Assembly (NCBI RefSeq): GCF_004337365.2
Contig: NZ_CP044016.1
Coordinates: 1,364,001 to 1,428,000, forward strand
Length of the DNA: 64,000 nucleotides
Direction: 5' to 3'
From: Rhizosphaericola mali
GTDB taxonomy: Bacteria; Bacteroidota; Bacteroidia; Chitinophagales; Chitinophagaceae
The position numbers and the translations under genes were made by a program. Numbering within the stretch: position 1 is the first letter of the stretch; each line of letters begins with the position of its first letter. The notes under the pieces were generated by a model. It was not told the DNA's origin. It did no database searches and saw nothing but the letters and a program-made list of their open reading frames with translations. Shown in pieces: positions 56,754-64,000 of this stretch.

Positions 56754-57824
56754 CTAGTTCATGAGTAGGATTTCATTACCATGCTTTGCAAATGCGCTGC
56801 ACAAGTCCAACGCCTTTTGCGCTTTCATGGCTGCCGTACCGCCATACACCAAAGATTTTAATTTTGCTTCCTCATCTTTATAGCTTTTTACGTTTTGGTA
56901 AAACCCGGTTATACTATTGTAGCATCCGAAAACCGTACCCTTTGTAGTGTCTAACTGCTGCGTTTCTGCCGTCATCGCATAACTAAACACTTCTTCGCAT
57001 TGGTTTTTGAATACGGTAGACAGGTCGCTGTATTGTTTTTTGTGAAGTAACTGCAATGTTTCTTTGTTGGGAGCCATTGCCATTTCAATCAGTCTTTTGA
57101 CTTCTTTGTCCGTAATACGAACCTTTGCAAAATGGTTAAAGGTTTCTTCCATCGCCTCACTGTTGGCGGTGGCGATGCCCATAACTCGGTGCGCTTCCAC
57201 CAGTCTTTGCGCTGCACCATTGGTATGGCGGATACGTACCACATTACTCATATTTTTGAGTGCTGCATTTAACGTATTATTGCAGACTACACGCACGGGC
57301 GTAAACGCTGCGGTAATGCTACCGCTGCCGTCATGAGAGGTCGTGAGAAAAAGATACTGTTCTATATAATCATTACTGCCCACTTTGATATAGTCGGGGA
57401 GTTTGGCGGTTATAAAAATGCGTTCTCCCTTTCCCAAAGCTCCTGCGGTCTCGTACAGGATGCCATTTCCACCGCCCACAATGGCGTCAAAGAATGCGAA
57501 GGCTTCGCGGTTTTGAATGATGCTATAATCATTGCCTACCACGCCTAAAGGTTGGTTGGTGTCGGTGCGAAGCGTGGCAAATGCATTGGGAACTAAAATA
57601 TCTTCGGCTTCCAAGAGTTCGCCACTATCTCCGATACTTATTGTTCTGCCATTGGTAAACAATGGGGATTTAATAACCTCAAAATCAAGCCCTGCCAACT
57701 GCATGGCATCTGCACTGGTGGGGGAATCTGTGACTATCTGCCCTAATCCGTGCCATGCTTTTTCCTTAACCGAAAAGAATGAGTATTTACCTGTAATGCT
57801 GTTGAAATTTAAATTATGTGCCAT
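56754..57824 (-). CDS. DUF932 (phage/plasmid-like TIGR03299) protein
   Basis: 356 aa. Opening FFSVKEKAWHGLGQIV and core DYIEQYLFLTTSHDGSGSITAAFTPVRVVCNNTLNAAL match the DUF932 family that occurs on plasmids, phages and conjugative elements. Function unknown. In operon with SSB upstream and the PRTRC genes downstream. Confidence 0.95.
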   Translation of the reverse strand: MAHNLNFNSITGKYSFFSVKEKAWHGLGQIVTDSPTSADAMQLAGLDFEVIKSPLFTNGRTISIGDSGELLEAEDILVPNAFATLRTDTNQPLGVVGNDYSIIQNREAFAFFDAIVGGGNGILYETAGALGKGERIFITAKLPDYIKVGSNDYIEQYLFLTTSHDGSGSITAAFTPVRVVCNNTLNAALKNMSNVVRIRHTNGAAQRLVEAHRVMGIATANSEAMEETFNHFAKVRITDKEVKRLIEMAMAPNKETLQLLHKKQYSDLSTVFKNQCEEVFSYAMTAETQQLDTTKGTVFGCYNSITGFYQNVKSYKDEEAKLKSLVYGGTAAMKAQKALDLCSAFAKHGNEILLMN

Positions 57825-57846
57825 GATTTTATTAATTATGAGTTAT

Positions 57847-57895
57847 GAATTAAGAATTAAGAATTAAGAATTAAGAATTAAGAATGATGAATTAA
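57847..57895 (-). repeat. GAATTAA heptamer minisatellite
   Basis: Five perfect tandem GAATTAA units (57847-57881), a partial unit, GAT, then a sixth unit at 57889-57895. It lies between the DUF932 start and the SSB stop, and the last unit contains the SSB stop codon. Confidence 0.9.
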
Positions 57896-58305
57896 AAAGG
57901 GAGGTCGTCTTCTGCTGCGACTACTACGGGTTTTAGTGCTTTGCTGCCTTTGCCGGGTTTGGTTTCCTGCGGGCTGCTACCGTTTGAGGGGTTGCCACCT
58001 CCTAAGATTTTAATTTCATTAACGGTAAAAGAAAGGTTAGCCCTTGCATTGCCTTCCCTGTCCTGCCAGATGCGGGGTTCGTTGAGCCGTCCTGTAAGCT
58101 GTACGATTGTTCCTTTTGTGAGATAGGGCGCAATGGCGGTGCTGCGCCAATAGCTGCAATCAATGAAGGTGACTAAGGTCGTTACATTGGTATCGCCTTT
58201 CTTTTTGTAACGGTCGTTAATGGCAATGGTAAAGCCTACCACCTCTTTGCCTGTTTCTGTTGTCCTGACCTGTGCGTTTGCGGTCAGCCTGCCTGTGATT
58301 TCCAT
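57892..58305 (-). CDS. ssb: Single-stranded DNA-binding protein
   Basis: 137 aa from ATG 58305 (MEITGRLTANAQVRTTETG), the family's usual start; an in-frame ATG at 58407 would add 34 residues of unlike character. OB fold: VTFIDCSYWRSTAIAPYLTKGTIVQLTGRLNEPRIW, NLSFTVNEIKILGG. The acidic tip EDDLPF is intact, so it should bind partner proteins. Element-borne SSB, distinct from the host copy; first gene of the PRTRC-side operon, its promoter in the spacer 58306-58686. Confidence 0.95.
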   Translation of the reverse strand: MEITGRLTANAQVRTTETGKEVVGFTIAINDRYKKKGDTNVTTLVTFIDCSYWRSTAIAPYLTKGTIVQLTGRLNEPRIWQDREGNARANLSFTVNEIKILGGGNPSNGSSPQETKPGKGSKALKPVVVAAEDDLPF

Positions 58306-58686
58306 GATACTGTATTTTAATTGTGACCTGATTTTTTTCTTTTCACCAGCCCCTTTTTCATAAAGGTTTGCTGCCTGTGGGTTCGGAGGACTGATGTACG
58401 TTTTCATTTCTTTCGGTTTTTGTGTAACAATGCCACAAGCCCGTGTGCCTCGCCTGCGAACAGACCGTGGAATACCGGAGCGAGGAACGAGTGAGGATAT
58501 GCCGCGAAAGTTGTTTGCAAGCACAATGCCGCGGGCTTTGCTTTGTGCAACAAATAAACCGATAAGGGAAAACGCAGGTAGACGGACCGTGCAGTATGCA
58601 TGGACGGAAAACAGGAAATGGGAAAATATTTTTTTATGACCGCTAACGGAAAGGCGGTGCTGTGTTGTTTTTATTAAAAAACAAAC
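58306..58686. other. G+C-rich structured non-coding spacer between divergent operons
   Basis: 380 bp between SSB (reverse) and the dehydratase gene (forward). Both strands hold open frames that look like noise. From 58430 to 58640 the sequence is G+C-rich with possible stems (CCGCG at 58502-58506 against CGCGG further on; ACAATGCC direct copies at 58427 and 58520). Likely holds divergent promoters and possibly a regulatory RNA or replication/transfer origin. Confidence 0.5.
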
Positions 58687-61509
58687 GTGCCCCAACAAAA
58701 GACAGGCCTTCAATTAAAGCCGGATATACTCTTTCGGATACCTGCATTTCCGATAAAAGCAACAATGAAAGGAAACTGGCAACTGCTAAAAGAAGCTATC
58801 CAGGTTTCTTCGCCGGAGTTCTATGCAGTTATAGAAGATCTACAATTAGAAGAATTAGATAAGCAACCTGAGAAAATACAGTTTACGCTTTGGAAATATT
58901 TTAACCGGGCAAGATTCCGGGCAACACCGTATGGTCTATTTGCTTCTGTAGGCATGGCCAAATTGGACAATGCACATCATGAGGGCATTACCTTATCAGA
59001 AACCAAAGCTGTCAAAAGCCTGATCGATTGGGCTTATAAGGATAATGAGGCAATGTCCTACACATTCGAGGATCTCCTCCGGGAAAACAAAAAAGTATTT
59101 TCCAATAGCAGTTATTATCGCAGTGCAGGAGATTTACGCTATCTCTCTTGTTCGGAAGGAAAGTTTGAACTGTCCGATGTGGGCTATTCTGAATTTATAG
59201 AGACTGTACTGAAATACTGCACAATACCCGTTCCGATCCATGAAGTCATTACCTATCTGGAAAGCCAACCAAAGTCCATGTTATCCGGCAGTATTCCCGA
59301 AATACTCGAAGAGATGATTGTCCTGCAACTATTGTTTACCGAAAACGATACAAACGTAATAGGTACGGACTTTTTTGAAAGAAGAGGGGTGGAAAATGAG
59401 GACAACAAAGTGAATATTCCCCAATATCTGATTCCTAAAAGTAAAATCGAACATGGTAGTGTGCTAATAGAAAGCTTCAAACATTTACCTGAATTAGCCC
59501 TAAAACTCGCTACATTAAACGGGATTAAAGAATCCGACGACTTAATCCATTTCAAAAAACAGTTCCAACATAAGTTTGAAGGAAATGAAGAGCCGTTGAT
59601 GGTTGCACTAGATCCGGAGCTCGGTATTGGTTATGGAAATCTGGAACAAACGGCCAATAGTGAAGACTTGATTGAAAAGTTCTTACTACCCTTTAATGCG
59701 CCCGAAAAAGAACCCATTGCCAAACGTTTTTTGTTGGATCATGCAGACAATAACTGTTTCAACGGAGTAATTGAAATTGAGTTGGATAAACTGTTCCAAA
59801 AGCTACCGGAAAAGGAGACCGTCCGTTTGCCTAATACATTTCCTGCACTCGTTAAAATAGTCGACGATAAAATCATATTGGAGTCTATGGGCGGAGCCAC
59901 AGCTAACAGTTTACTCGGGCGGTTTTCTGTGGCAGATGAACGTATTGAAAATCATTGTACGAAAATAGCAGTTTTGGAAAGTAACGCCAATCCCGATGTA
60001 TTGTTTTTCGATGTCGCTTATATGGCAGAAGCAAAAGTGGATAATATCAACCGAAGAAAACAGCTTTATCCTTTGACGCTTTCCATTTTACAGTTTGACA
60101 CATCCGAACATCCACTTACACTGGAAGATATATTCATTAGCCTCCATAATGGAAATATCGTCCTCCGTTCCAAAAGTAGGAACAAAAGGCTGGTTCCAAG
60201 AATAGCCTCTGCCTACAACCATATCCGTTCCGATTTATCGCTGTTCCGGTTTTTATGCGACCTGCAATTTCAGGGACTGAACACGCGATTAGGTTTTGTA
60301 CCGGAAACCTATTTTCCTAAACAACGCTATTATCCCAGAATTACGTACAAGAATATCATCGTTAATCCTGCGCAATGGGCACTCAAGGAAGAATTCTTAA
60401 AAGATAAAAGTCTTACCGATTATCTAAACGAAATTCAGCTGTCTCGACACTTTACAGTGGGCAATTCAGACCAGACTTTACTGTTTGATAAAGAAAGTCC
60501 CGAAGATCTACAAATGCTGGTTTTGGAATTGGCTAAAAAGAAAAAGATGTTTTTGAAAGAGGCTTTTATTCCGAACGATGCCGTATTTAAAGACTTAAAA
60601 GGCAATGGGTACAATGGGGAACTGGTTGTAACTCTTTGTCATGAAAACCGGGTTTACGAGCCGGTTATATCCCGGGTTTCACAGGAACCATCTAAAAATC
60701 CCATAGAAAGAATCATTCCACCCGGTAAGGACTGGCTGTATTGGGAAATCTTCTGCCATCCGGCAAGAGCTAATAAAATACTTCAAGACTACATCCAACC
60801 TTTTATACAACAACATAAAGCGCAAATAGTCACTTGGTTTTTCATTCGTTACAATGAAGGCGGCGCTCATTTAAGGTTTCGTATTCAGCTAAAAAATCCA
60901 TTGGACTATCAAATATTGACATATTCATTTACATCCATGCTACAACCTGCCATAGCATCCGGTATTGTATCAGACCTTCGATTGTGTACCTATAAGCGGG
61001 AAATGGAACGTTATGGCATGGATTTAATGGAAGCAGTTGAGCAGCATTTTAGGGAGGATAGTACGTTCGTCCTTTCCTTATTGGATACGGTGTTAGATGA
61101 CCGGGAGTTGTATCGATACTGCGTAGGTTCCGTTTTCTATCTGAAACAAAAGAAAATCTGTCCTCAAGATCCATGGGAAGATATAGCAGGTCAGGCTTTT
61201 GAGTCCTTCCGTCTAGAACATAAAATCACGCCGCCTGAAATCAAACTATTGAATCAGGAATATGTTGTTTACCGGAATAGCCACCCAACAAAACTCAGTG
61301 AGGTACAGGAAAAACAGCAAATACAGTTTCAACATTCCATGTATCAAATATTGGCTCAATGTCCACAAGAGCGGCGTGTGCGTTTGTTTCGGGATTTATT
61401 GCACATGCATATCAATCGTTTGTTTCCCGAAAATCCCCGTACCCATGAAATGGTATTTTACTATCTGCTGGATCGGGAACTCAAAAGGACGAAGCATACA
61501 CAACTATAA
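58687..61509 (+). CDS. Lantibiotic dehydratase (LanB-like, full length)
   Basis: 940 aa from GTG 58687, the first start after an in-frame stop at 58675 and in line with the family opening (KPDILFRIPAFP). An N-terminal glutamylation domain (NFRARFRATPYGLFASVG-type RARFRATPYGLFASVG near residue 72) and a C-terminal elimination/thiopeptide domain (WLYWEIFCHPARANKIL near 675; FFIRYNEGGAHLRFRIQL near 715) are both present. LanB dehydrates Ser/Thr in a precursor peptide using glutamyl-tRNA. No LanC, precursor or transporter gene is in view. Followed 26 bp later by a secreted thioredoxin. Confidence 0.93.
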   Translation: MPQQKTGLQLKPDILFRIPAFPIKATMKGNWQLLKEAIQVSSPEFYAVIEDLQLEELDKQPEKIQFTLWKYFNRARFRATPYGLFASVGMAKLDNAHHEGITLSETKAVKSLIDWAYKDNEAMSYTFEDLLRENKKVFSNSSYYRSAGDLRYLSCSEGKFELSDVGYSEFIETVLKYCTIPVPIHEVITYLESQPKSMLSGSIPEILEEMIVLQLLFTENDTNVIGTDFFERRGVENEDNKVNIPQYLIPKSKIEHGSVLIESFKHLPELALKLATLNGIKESDDLIHFKKQFQHKFEGNEEPLMVALDPELGIGYGNLEQTANSEDLIEKFLLPFNAPEKEPIAKRFLLDHADNNCFNGVIEIELDKLFQKLPEKETVRLPNTFPALVKIVDDKIILESMGGATANSLLGRFSVADERIENHCTKIAVLESNANPDVLFFDVAYMAEAKVDNINRRKQLYPLTLSILQFDTSEHPLTLEDIFISLHNGNIVLRSKSRNKRLVPRIASAYNHIRSDLSLFRFLCDLQFQGLNTRLGFVPETYFPKQRYYPRITYKNIIVNPAQWALKEEFLKDKSLTDYLNEIQLSRHFTVGNSDQTLLFDKESPEDLQMLVLELAKKKKMFLKEAFIPNDAVFKDLKGNGYNGELVVTLCHENRVYEPVISRVSQEPSKNPIERIIPPGKDWLYWEIFCHPARANKILQDYIQPFIQQHKAQIVTWFFIRYNEGGAHLRFRIQLKNPLDYQILTYSFTSMLQPAIASGIVSDLRLCTYKREMERYGMDLMEAVEQHFREDSTFVLSLLDTVLDDRELYRYCVGSVFYLKQKKICPQDPWEDIAGQAFESFRLEHKITPPEIKLLNQEYVVYRNSHPTKLSEVQEKQQIQFQHSMYQILAQCPQERRVRLFRDLLHMHINRLFPENPRTHEMVFYYLLDRELKRTKHTQL

Positions 61510-61535
61510 TTTTTTAATATTCAAAGACAATAACC

Positions 61536-62840
61536 ATGTTCCATAAATTTCTTTTTCTTTTGTTTATTACCGTTTCTTTCCATCCATTCATACATGCGCA
61601 GACTCAACAAAAAGATAAAAATAAATACCTCCATATTGGCGATACGATACCAGATTTTGAGTTTGCCATTAGTGGTTATAAAACAAAGGCAGCAAAGATG
61701 TCGGACTTTAGAGGAAAACCGGTGATACTGGACTTATGGGGTGTACATTGTAGTTCCTGCATTAGTGGAATGCCCCACATGGAGCAGTTACAAAAGCAGT
61801 TCGGGGATTCGATTCAAATCATCTTAGTCACCCGTGACCCTACCGAACAAGTAGCCTCCCTGAAAAAACGTTCTGAAATCTTACAAACGGTGCAACTACC
61901 ATTTATCGTTGGGGACAATACCCCTGCTAAATATTTTGACTATACATTTGTACCACAGCATATCTGGATAGATAAACATGGCGTAATCCGATCCATCGCC
62001 AATGCGGAAAATGCTAATGTGAGCAACATTCATAAATTTATCCATCAGGGCACGACAGATCTAAAGGAGAAAAAAGACTTATTGATTAACTCTGAAATCC
62101 CACTGATTAATTTCTGGTACCCGTATTATAAGAAAATAGGTGTGTATAGCTATTTTACCCCTCAACAACAGGAATATGAAACCGGGTCATCAATAACAAA
62201 GCATATTCGGTCAGATTATGGTCATCGAACAAGGATTAGTAATGACGCTATCACCATTCAAAACCTTTATATCCAATCATTTTTGTCCCGTACAGAGACC
62301 AAAGATGAGTTGGCCTTTTCTAATGAACGGATTATCTGTAGGATAAAAGGTATTAAAAAGTATTATCTGGCAGATAGTAGTCATGCACAATTTACTTATG
62401 ACCTGATAGCTGATAGTAGCATATCCCCTAAAACCATTTACCGGTATATGCAAGCTCAACTTGACTTGTTCCTCGGGGCCCAGTCTCATCTTGAAAAAAT
62501 ACCAAGACCTTGTTTTGTCATCAAGGCAGATAAAAGCAAATTGCATATAAACAATGGCAATGTTAAGCGTTTCTCAAAAACCAATCAAAATGTTTATTCA
62601 GCACAGAATTTTGTATGGTTATGGATAAAAGATATTATAACCAATAAGTATAATGGCCCCACCCATCAGGTTATTGACGAAACTGGAATAGCTCCTAATA
62701 CCAAAATGGATTTAGTTTTCGACATGAACCACTGGGATAACCTGCCCTTGCTCAACAAGGAACTGGCAGCTTACGGACTGTCGGTGACTTTGGAGGACAG
62801 AATGCTGGATTGTATTGTGATAGAAGATGCTGAGGAGTAA
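61536..62840 (+). CDS. Secreted TlpA-like thioredoxin with DUF3738-like tail
   Basis: 434 aa, signal peptide ending near residue 22 (FIHAQ). Thioredoxin/redoxin fold at residues 32-170 with the active pair C72-SS-C75 (LWGVHCSSCISGMP). The C-terminal ~120 residues (HQVIDETGIAPNTKMDLVF, LAAYGLSVTLEDRMLDCIVIE) resemble the DUF3738/TIGR03435 domain of Acidobacteria-type secreted proteins. Such a fusion suggests a periplasmic disulfide enzyme. Co-transcribed with the dehydratase, it might form or break Cys links of a secreted peptide (inference). Confidence 0.88.
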   Translation: MFHKFLFLLFITVSFHPFIHAQTQQKDKNKYLHIGDTIPDFEFAISGYKTKAAKMSDFRGKPVILDLWGVHCSSCISGMPHMEQLQKQFGDSIQIILVTRDPTEQVASLKKRSEILQTVQLPFIVGDNTPAKYFDYTFVPQHIWIDKHGVIRSIANAENANVSNIHKFIHQGTTDLKEKKDLLINSEIPLINFWYPYYKKIGVYSYFTPQQQEYETGSSITKHIRSDYGHRTRISNDAITIQNLYIQSFLSRTETKDELAFSNERIICRIKGIKKYYLADSSHAQFTYDLIADSSISPKTIYRYMQAQLDLFLGAQSHLEKIPRPCFVIKADKSKLHINNGNVKRFSKTNQNVYSAQNFVWLWIKDIITNKYNGPTHQVIDETGIAPNTKMDLVFDMNHWDNLPLLNKELAAYGLSVTLEDRMLDCIVIEDAEE

Positions 62841-62897
62841 GAATACCGAATAATAAAGGGTTGGCATTGTTTCTGTTCATTTAATTGATTAATTTTA

Positions 62898-63218
62898 ATG
62901 TCTAAAACAAATTTTACTATGAACAAATCTGAATTAATAGACTTATTGGCTTCTAAAGCTGGCACAACCAAGACCGATGCCGGTAAAGTATTGGACGCTT
63001 TTACCGAAACTGTAACCGAAACTTTAGCCGGTGGCGACTCTGTTACCTTAATTGGTTTTGGAACATTTAGCGTGTCTGAACGTTCTGCCCGTAACGGTCG
63101 CAACCCGCAAACCGGTGAAACCATCAAAATCAAAGCCAGCAAAGTTGCGAAGTTCAAGGCCGGTAAAGTAGTTAGCGAAGCCGTAAATGCAAAGCAGAAG
63201 AAAAAAGCTACGAAATAA
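62898..63218 (+). CDS. HU-family DNA-binding protein
   Basis: 106 aa (99 from the alternative ATG 62919). Classical HU: NKSELIDLLASKAGTTKTDAGKVLDAF, then SVTLIGFGTFSVSERSARNGRNPQTGETIKI with the DNA-binding arm, and a Lys-rich tail. HU proteins help integrases and recombination. Monocistronic after the dehydratase/thioredoxin pair (57-bp gap). Confidence 0.97.
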   Translation: MSKTNFTMNKSELIDLLASKAGTTKTDAGKVLDAFTETVTETLAGGDSVTLIGFGTFSVSERSARNGRNPQTGETIKIKASKVAKFKAGKVVSEAVNAKQKKKATK

Positions 63219-63246
63219 TCCAGTTTTAATCTACTATTTTCTACAG

Positions 63247-63275
63247 TCCTCGTCTTATGGCGGGGATTATTATTT
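63247..63275 (+). terminator. Possible weak terminator after HU
   Basis: TCCTCG / CGGGGA (one G-U pair) with an 8-nt loop, then TTATTATTT. Weak. Confidence 0.35.
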
Positions 63276-63475
63276 AAAGACATAAGATGATACACAAGGA
63301 GTGCAATGGTTTAAATAAATCCGTATACAGGCACTATTGGTACCCATATTTTAATAAAAATAAACCCAGAGGTATTAAATAGAAGTTGTAATCGATGAAT
63401 GCCCATTGCAATGCGAAATATTAAATCCACACTTCAAATTTTGTATCTTAGCCCAAAATCATTTAATGAAAAGAA

Positions 63476-64000
63476 ATGGCTGAAATTGGCATTACATACA
63501 AAAAACTTATAGATAATATTGGTTCTACTTTACAACGGACCCGTGACAACGCAGCTCGAGCTGTAAATAAAGAACTGTTAACGGCAAATTGGGAAATAGG
63601 AAAACATATTGTAGAATTTGAACAAAATGGAAAAGAAAAAGCTGAATACGGAAGCTCCTTACTAACTAATCTTTCCAAAGACCTTAAACAAGCTTATGGT
63701 AAAGGATTTGGGAAAAGCAACATCTATTTATGTCGCCAATTTTATTTGAAGTTTCCAATTTTCCAGACACTGTCCGGAAAATTGAGTTGGAGTCATTATG
63801 CAGAATTATTAACCATTTCTGACGATACATCACGTGCATTCTATGAAAAACAGTCCGAAATGGATAATTGGAGTTTTAGAGAGTTGAAACGGCAAATTGA
63901 TTCCTCCCTTTTTGAACGGCTTGCTTTGAGTAAAGATAAAGATGCCGTATTGGCATTGGCCGAAAAAGGACAAATAATAGCGGAACCTAAAGACATTATC
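63476..64000 (+). CDS. DUF1016 (YhcG-like PDDEXK) protein, cut by the window end
   Basis: First 175 aa from ATG 63476. The DUF1016 N-terminal domain is clear: INRELLTANWEIGKHIVEFEQ-type KELLTANWEIGKHIVEFEQ, YGSSLLTNLSKDLKQAYGKGF, SNIYLCRQFYLKFP, LSWSHYAELLTI, FYEKQSEMDNWSFRELKRQI. The C-terminal PDDEXK nuclease half, and thus the catalytic residues, lie beyond the window. Function of the family is not settled; some members sit in defence or mobile regions, as here. Confidence 0.9.
   Translation, partial: MAEIGITYKKLIDNIGSTLQRTRDNAARAVNKELLTANWEIGKHIVEFEQNGKEKAEYGSSLLTNLSKDLKQAYGKGFGKSNIYLCRQFYLKFPIFQTLSGKLSWSHYAELLTISDDTSRAFYEKQSEMDNWSFRELKRQIDSSLFERLALSKDKDAVLALAEKGQIIAEPKDII

Larger units (their letters stand above)
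50771..64000. mobile_element. Integrative element (ICE-like) at tRNA-Pro, right end not in window
   Basis: Defined by the tRNA-adjacent integrase, the PRTRC cassette, SSB and DUF932 genes of the sort carried by Bacteroidota conjugative elements, and a shift to G+C-richer DNA from about 52,300. No tra, mob or relaxase gene is in view, so conjugation is inferred from the backbone only. Cargo (dehydratase, thioredoxin, HU, DUF1016) lies from 58,687 on. Confidence 0.75.

Noticed and set aside
58394-58639. Open frames on both strands of the G+C-rich spacer (81 and 65 aa)
   Set aside because: No start context, no match to known families, and composition like the high-G+C non-coding DNA; treated as noise inside the spacer.
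63287-63380. 31-aa ORF before the DUF1016 gene, considered as a lanthipeptide precursor
   Set aside because: Only one Cys and one Ser, no Ser/Thr-rich core and no leader-like helix.
1-64000. CRISPR array, rRNA genes, insertion sequences with transposases
   Set aside because: No regular spaced repeats, no rRNA-like sequence and no transposase were seen anywhere in the window.

Overview
The window looks like a chromosome segment of a Bacteroidota bacterium, most likely of the Chitinophagaceae type. This rests on low G+C, several exact copies of the phylum's -7 promoter element (TAnnTTTG), TonB/GLPGLI pairs, a gliding-motility type secretion C-terminus and a Bacteroidetes-type integrated element. 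The family-level guess is inference. From about 1 to 50,720 the DNA is ordinary host chromosome; from the 3' end of a tRNA-Pro gene to the window end it is an integrated element whose far end lies outside.

Region 1 (1-8759) holds multidrug export: the end of an RND permease with its lipoprotein adaptor, then a TolC / EmrA-like / EmrB-like set, then an OsmC peroxidase. Region 2 (8764-21329) has rarA, a secreted GH95 alpha-L-fucosidase, a reverse-strand operon (carboxylesterase, ACMSD-like amidohydrolase, AraC regulator) divergent from a TonB siderophore-type receptor, and an NmrA-like reductase/AraC pair preceded by two 13-bp direct repeats spaced exactly 21 bp.

Region 3 (21738-25049) is a closed operon: a PadR repressor with a probable leaderless start, then four tandem paralogous membrane proteins of unknown function. 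Region 4 (25059-33346) has a GLPGLI/outer-membrane-receptor pair, an Rrf2 regulator with a SnoaL-like protein, an OmpR-type response regulator, a secreted 729-aa protein with a clan CD-like His/Cys signature, and an Lrp regulator. Region 5 (33335-38714) is a tight three-gene operon of a 17-or-so-unit Sel1 repeat protein, an Hsp90-family ATPase and a helical partner. Region 6 (38814-50639) has a PIG-L-like protein whose metal site is degenerate, a carboxypeptidase-regulatory-like partner, a 1256-aa PKD adhesin with a type IX secretion signal, and a housekeeping run: aminotransferase, glycosyltransferase, DUF4199 protein and a dihydroorotase-like protein lacking key catalytic residues.

Region 7 (about 50,771-64,000) is the element. 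A tyrosine integrase lies just downstream of tRNA-Pro(GGG). Facing it is a reverse-strand run of SSB, DUF932, three small genes and a compact PRTRC cassette (E, C, a probable F, B, ThiF). On the other side of a G+C-rich non-coding spacer, cargo is read forward: an orphan lantibiotic dehydratase, a secreted TlpA-like thioredoxin with a DUF3738-like tail, an HU protein and the start of a DUF1016 nuclease. The regions most worth following up are the PadR-linked paralogue operon, the Hsp90/Sel1 operon, and the dehydratase/thioredoxin cargo.
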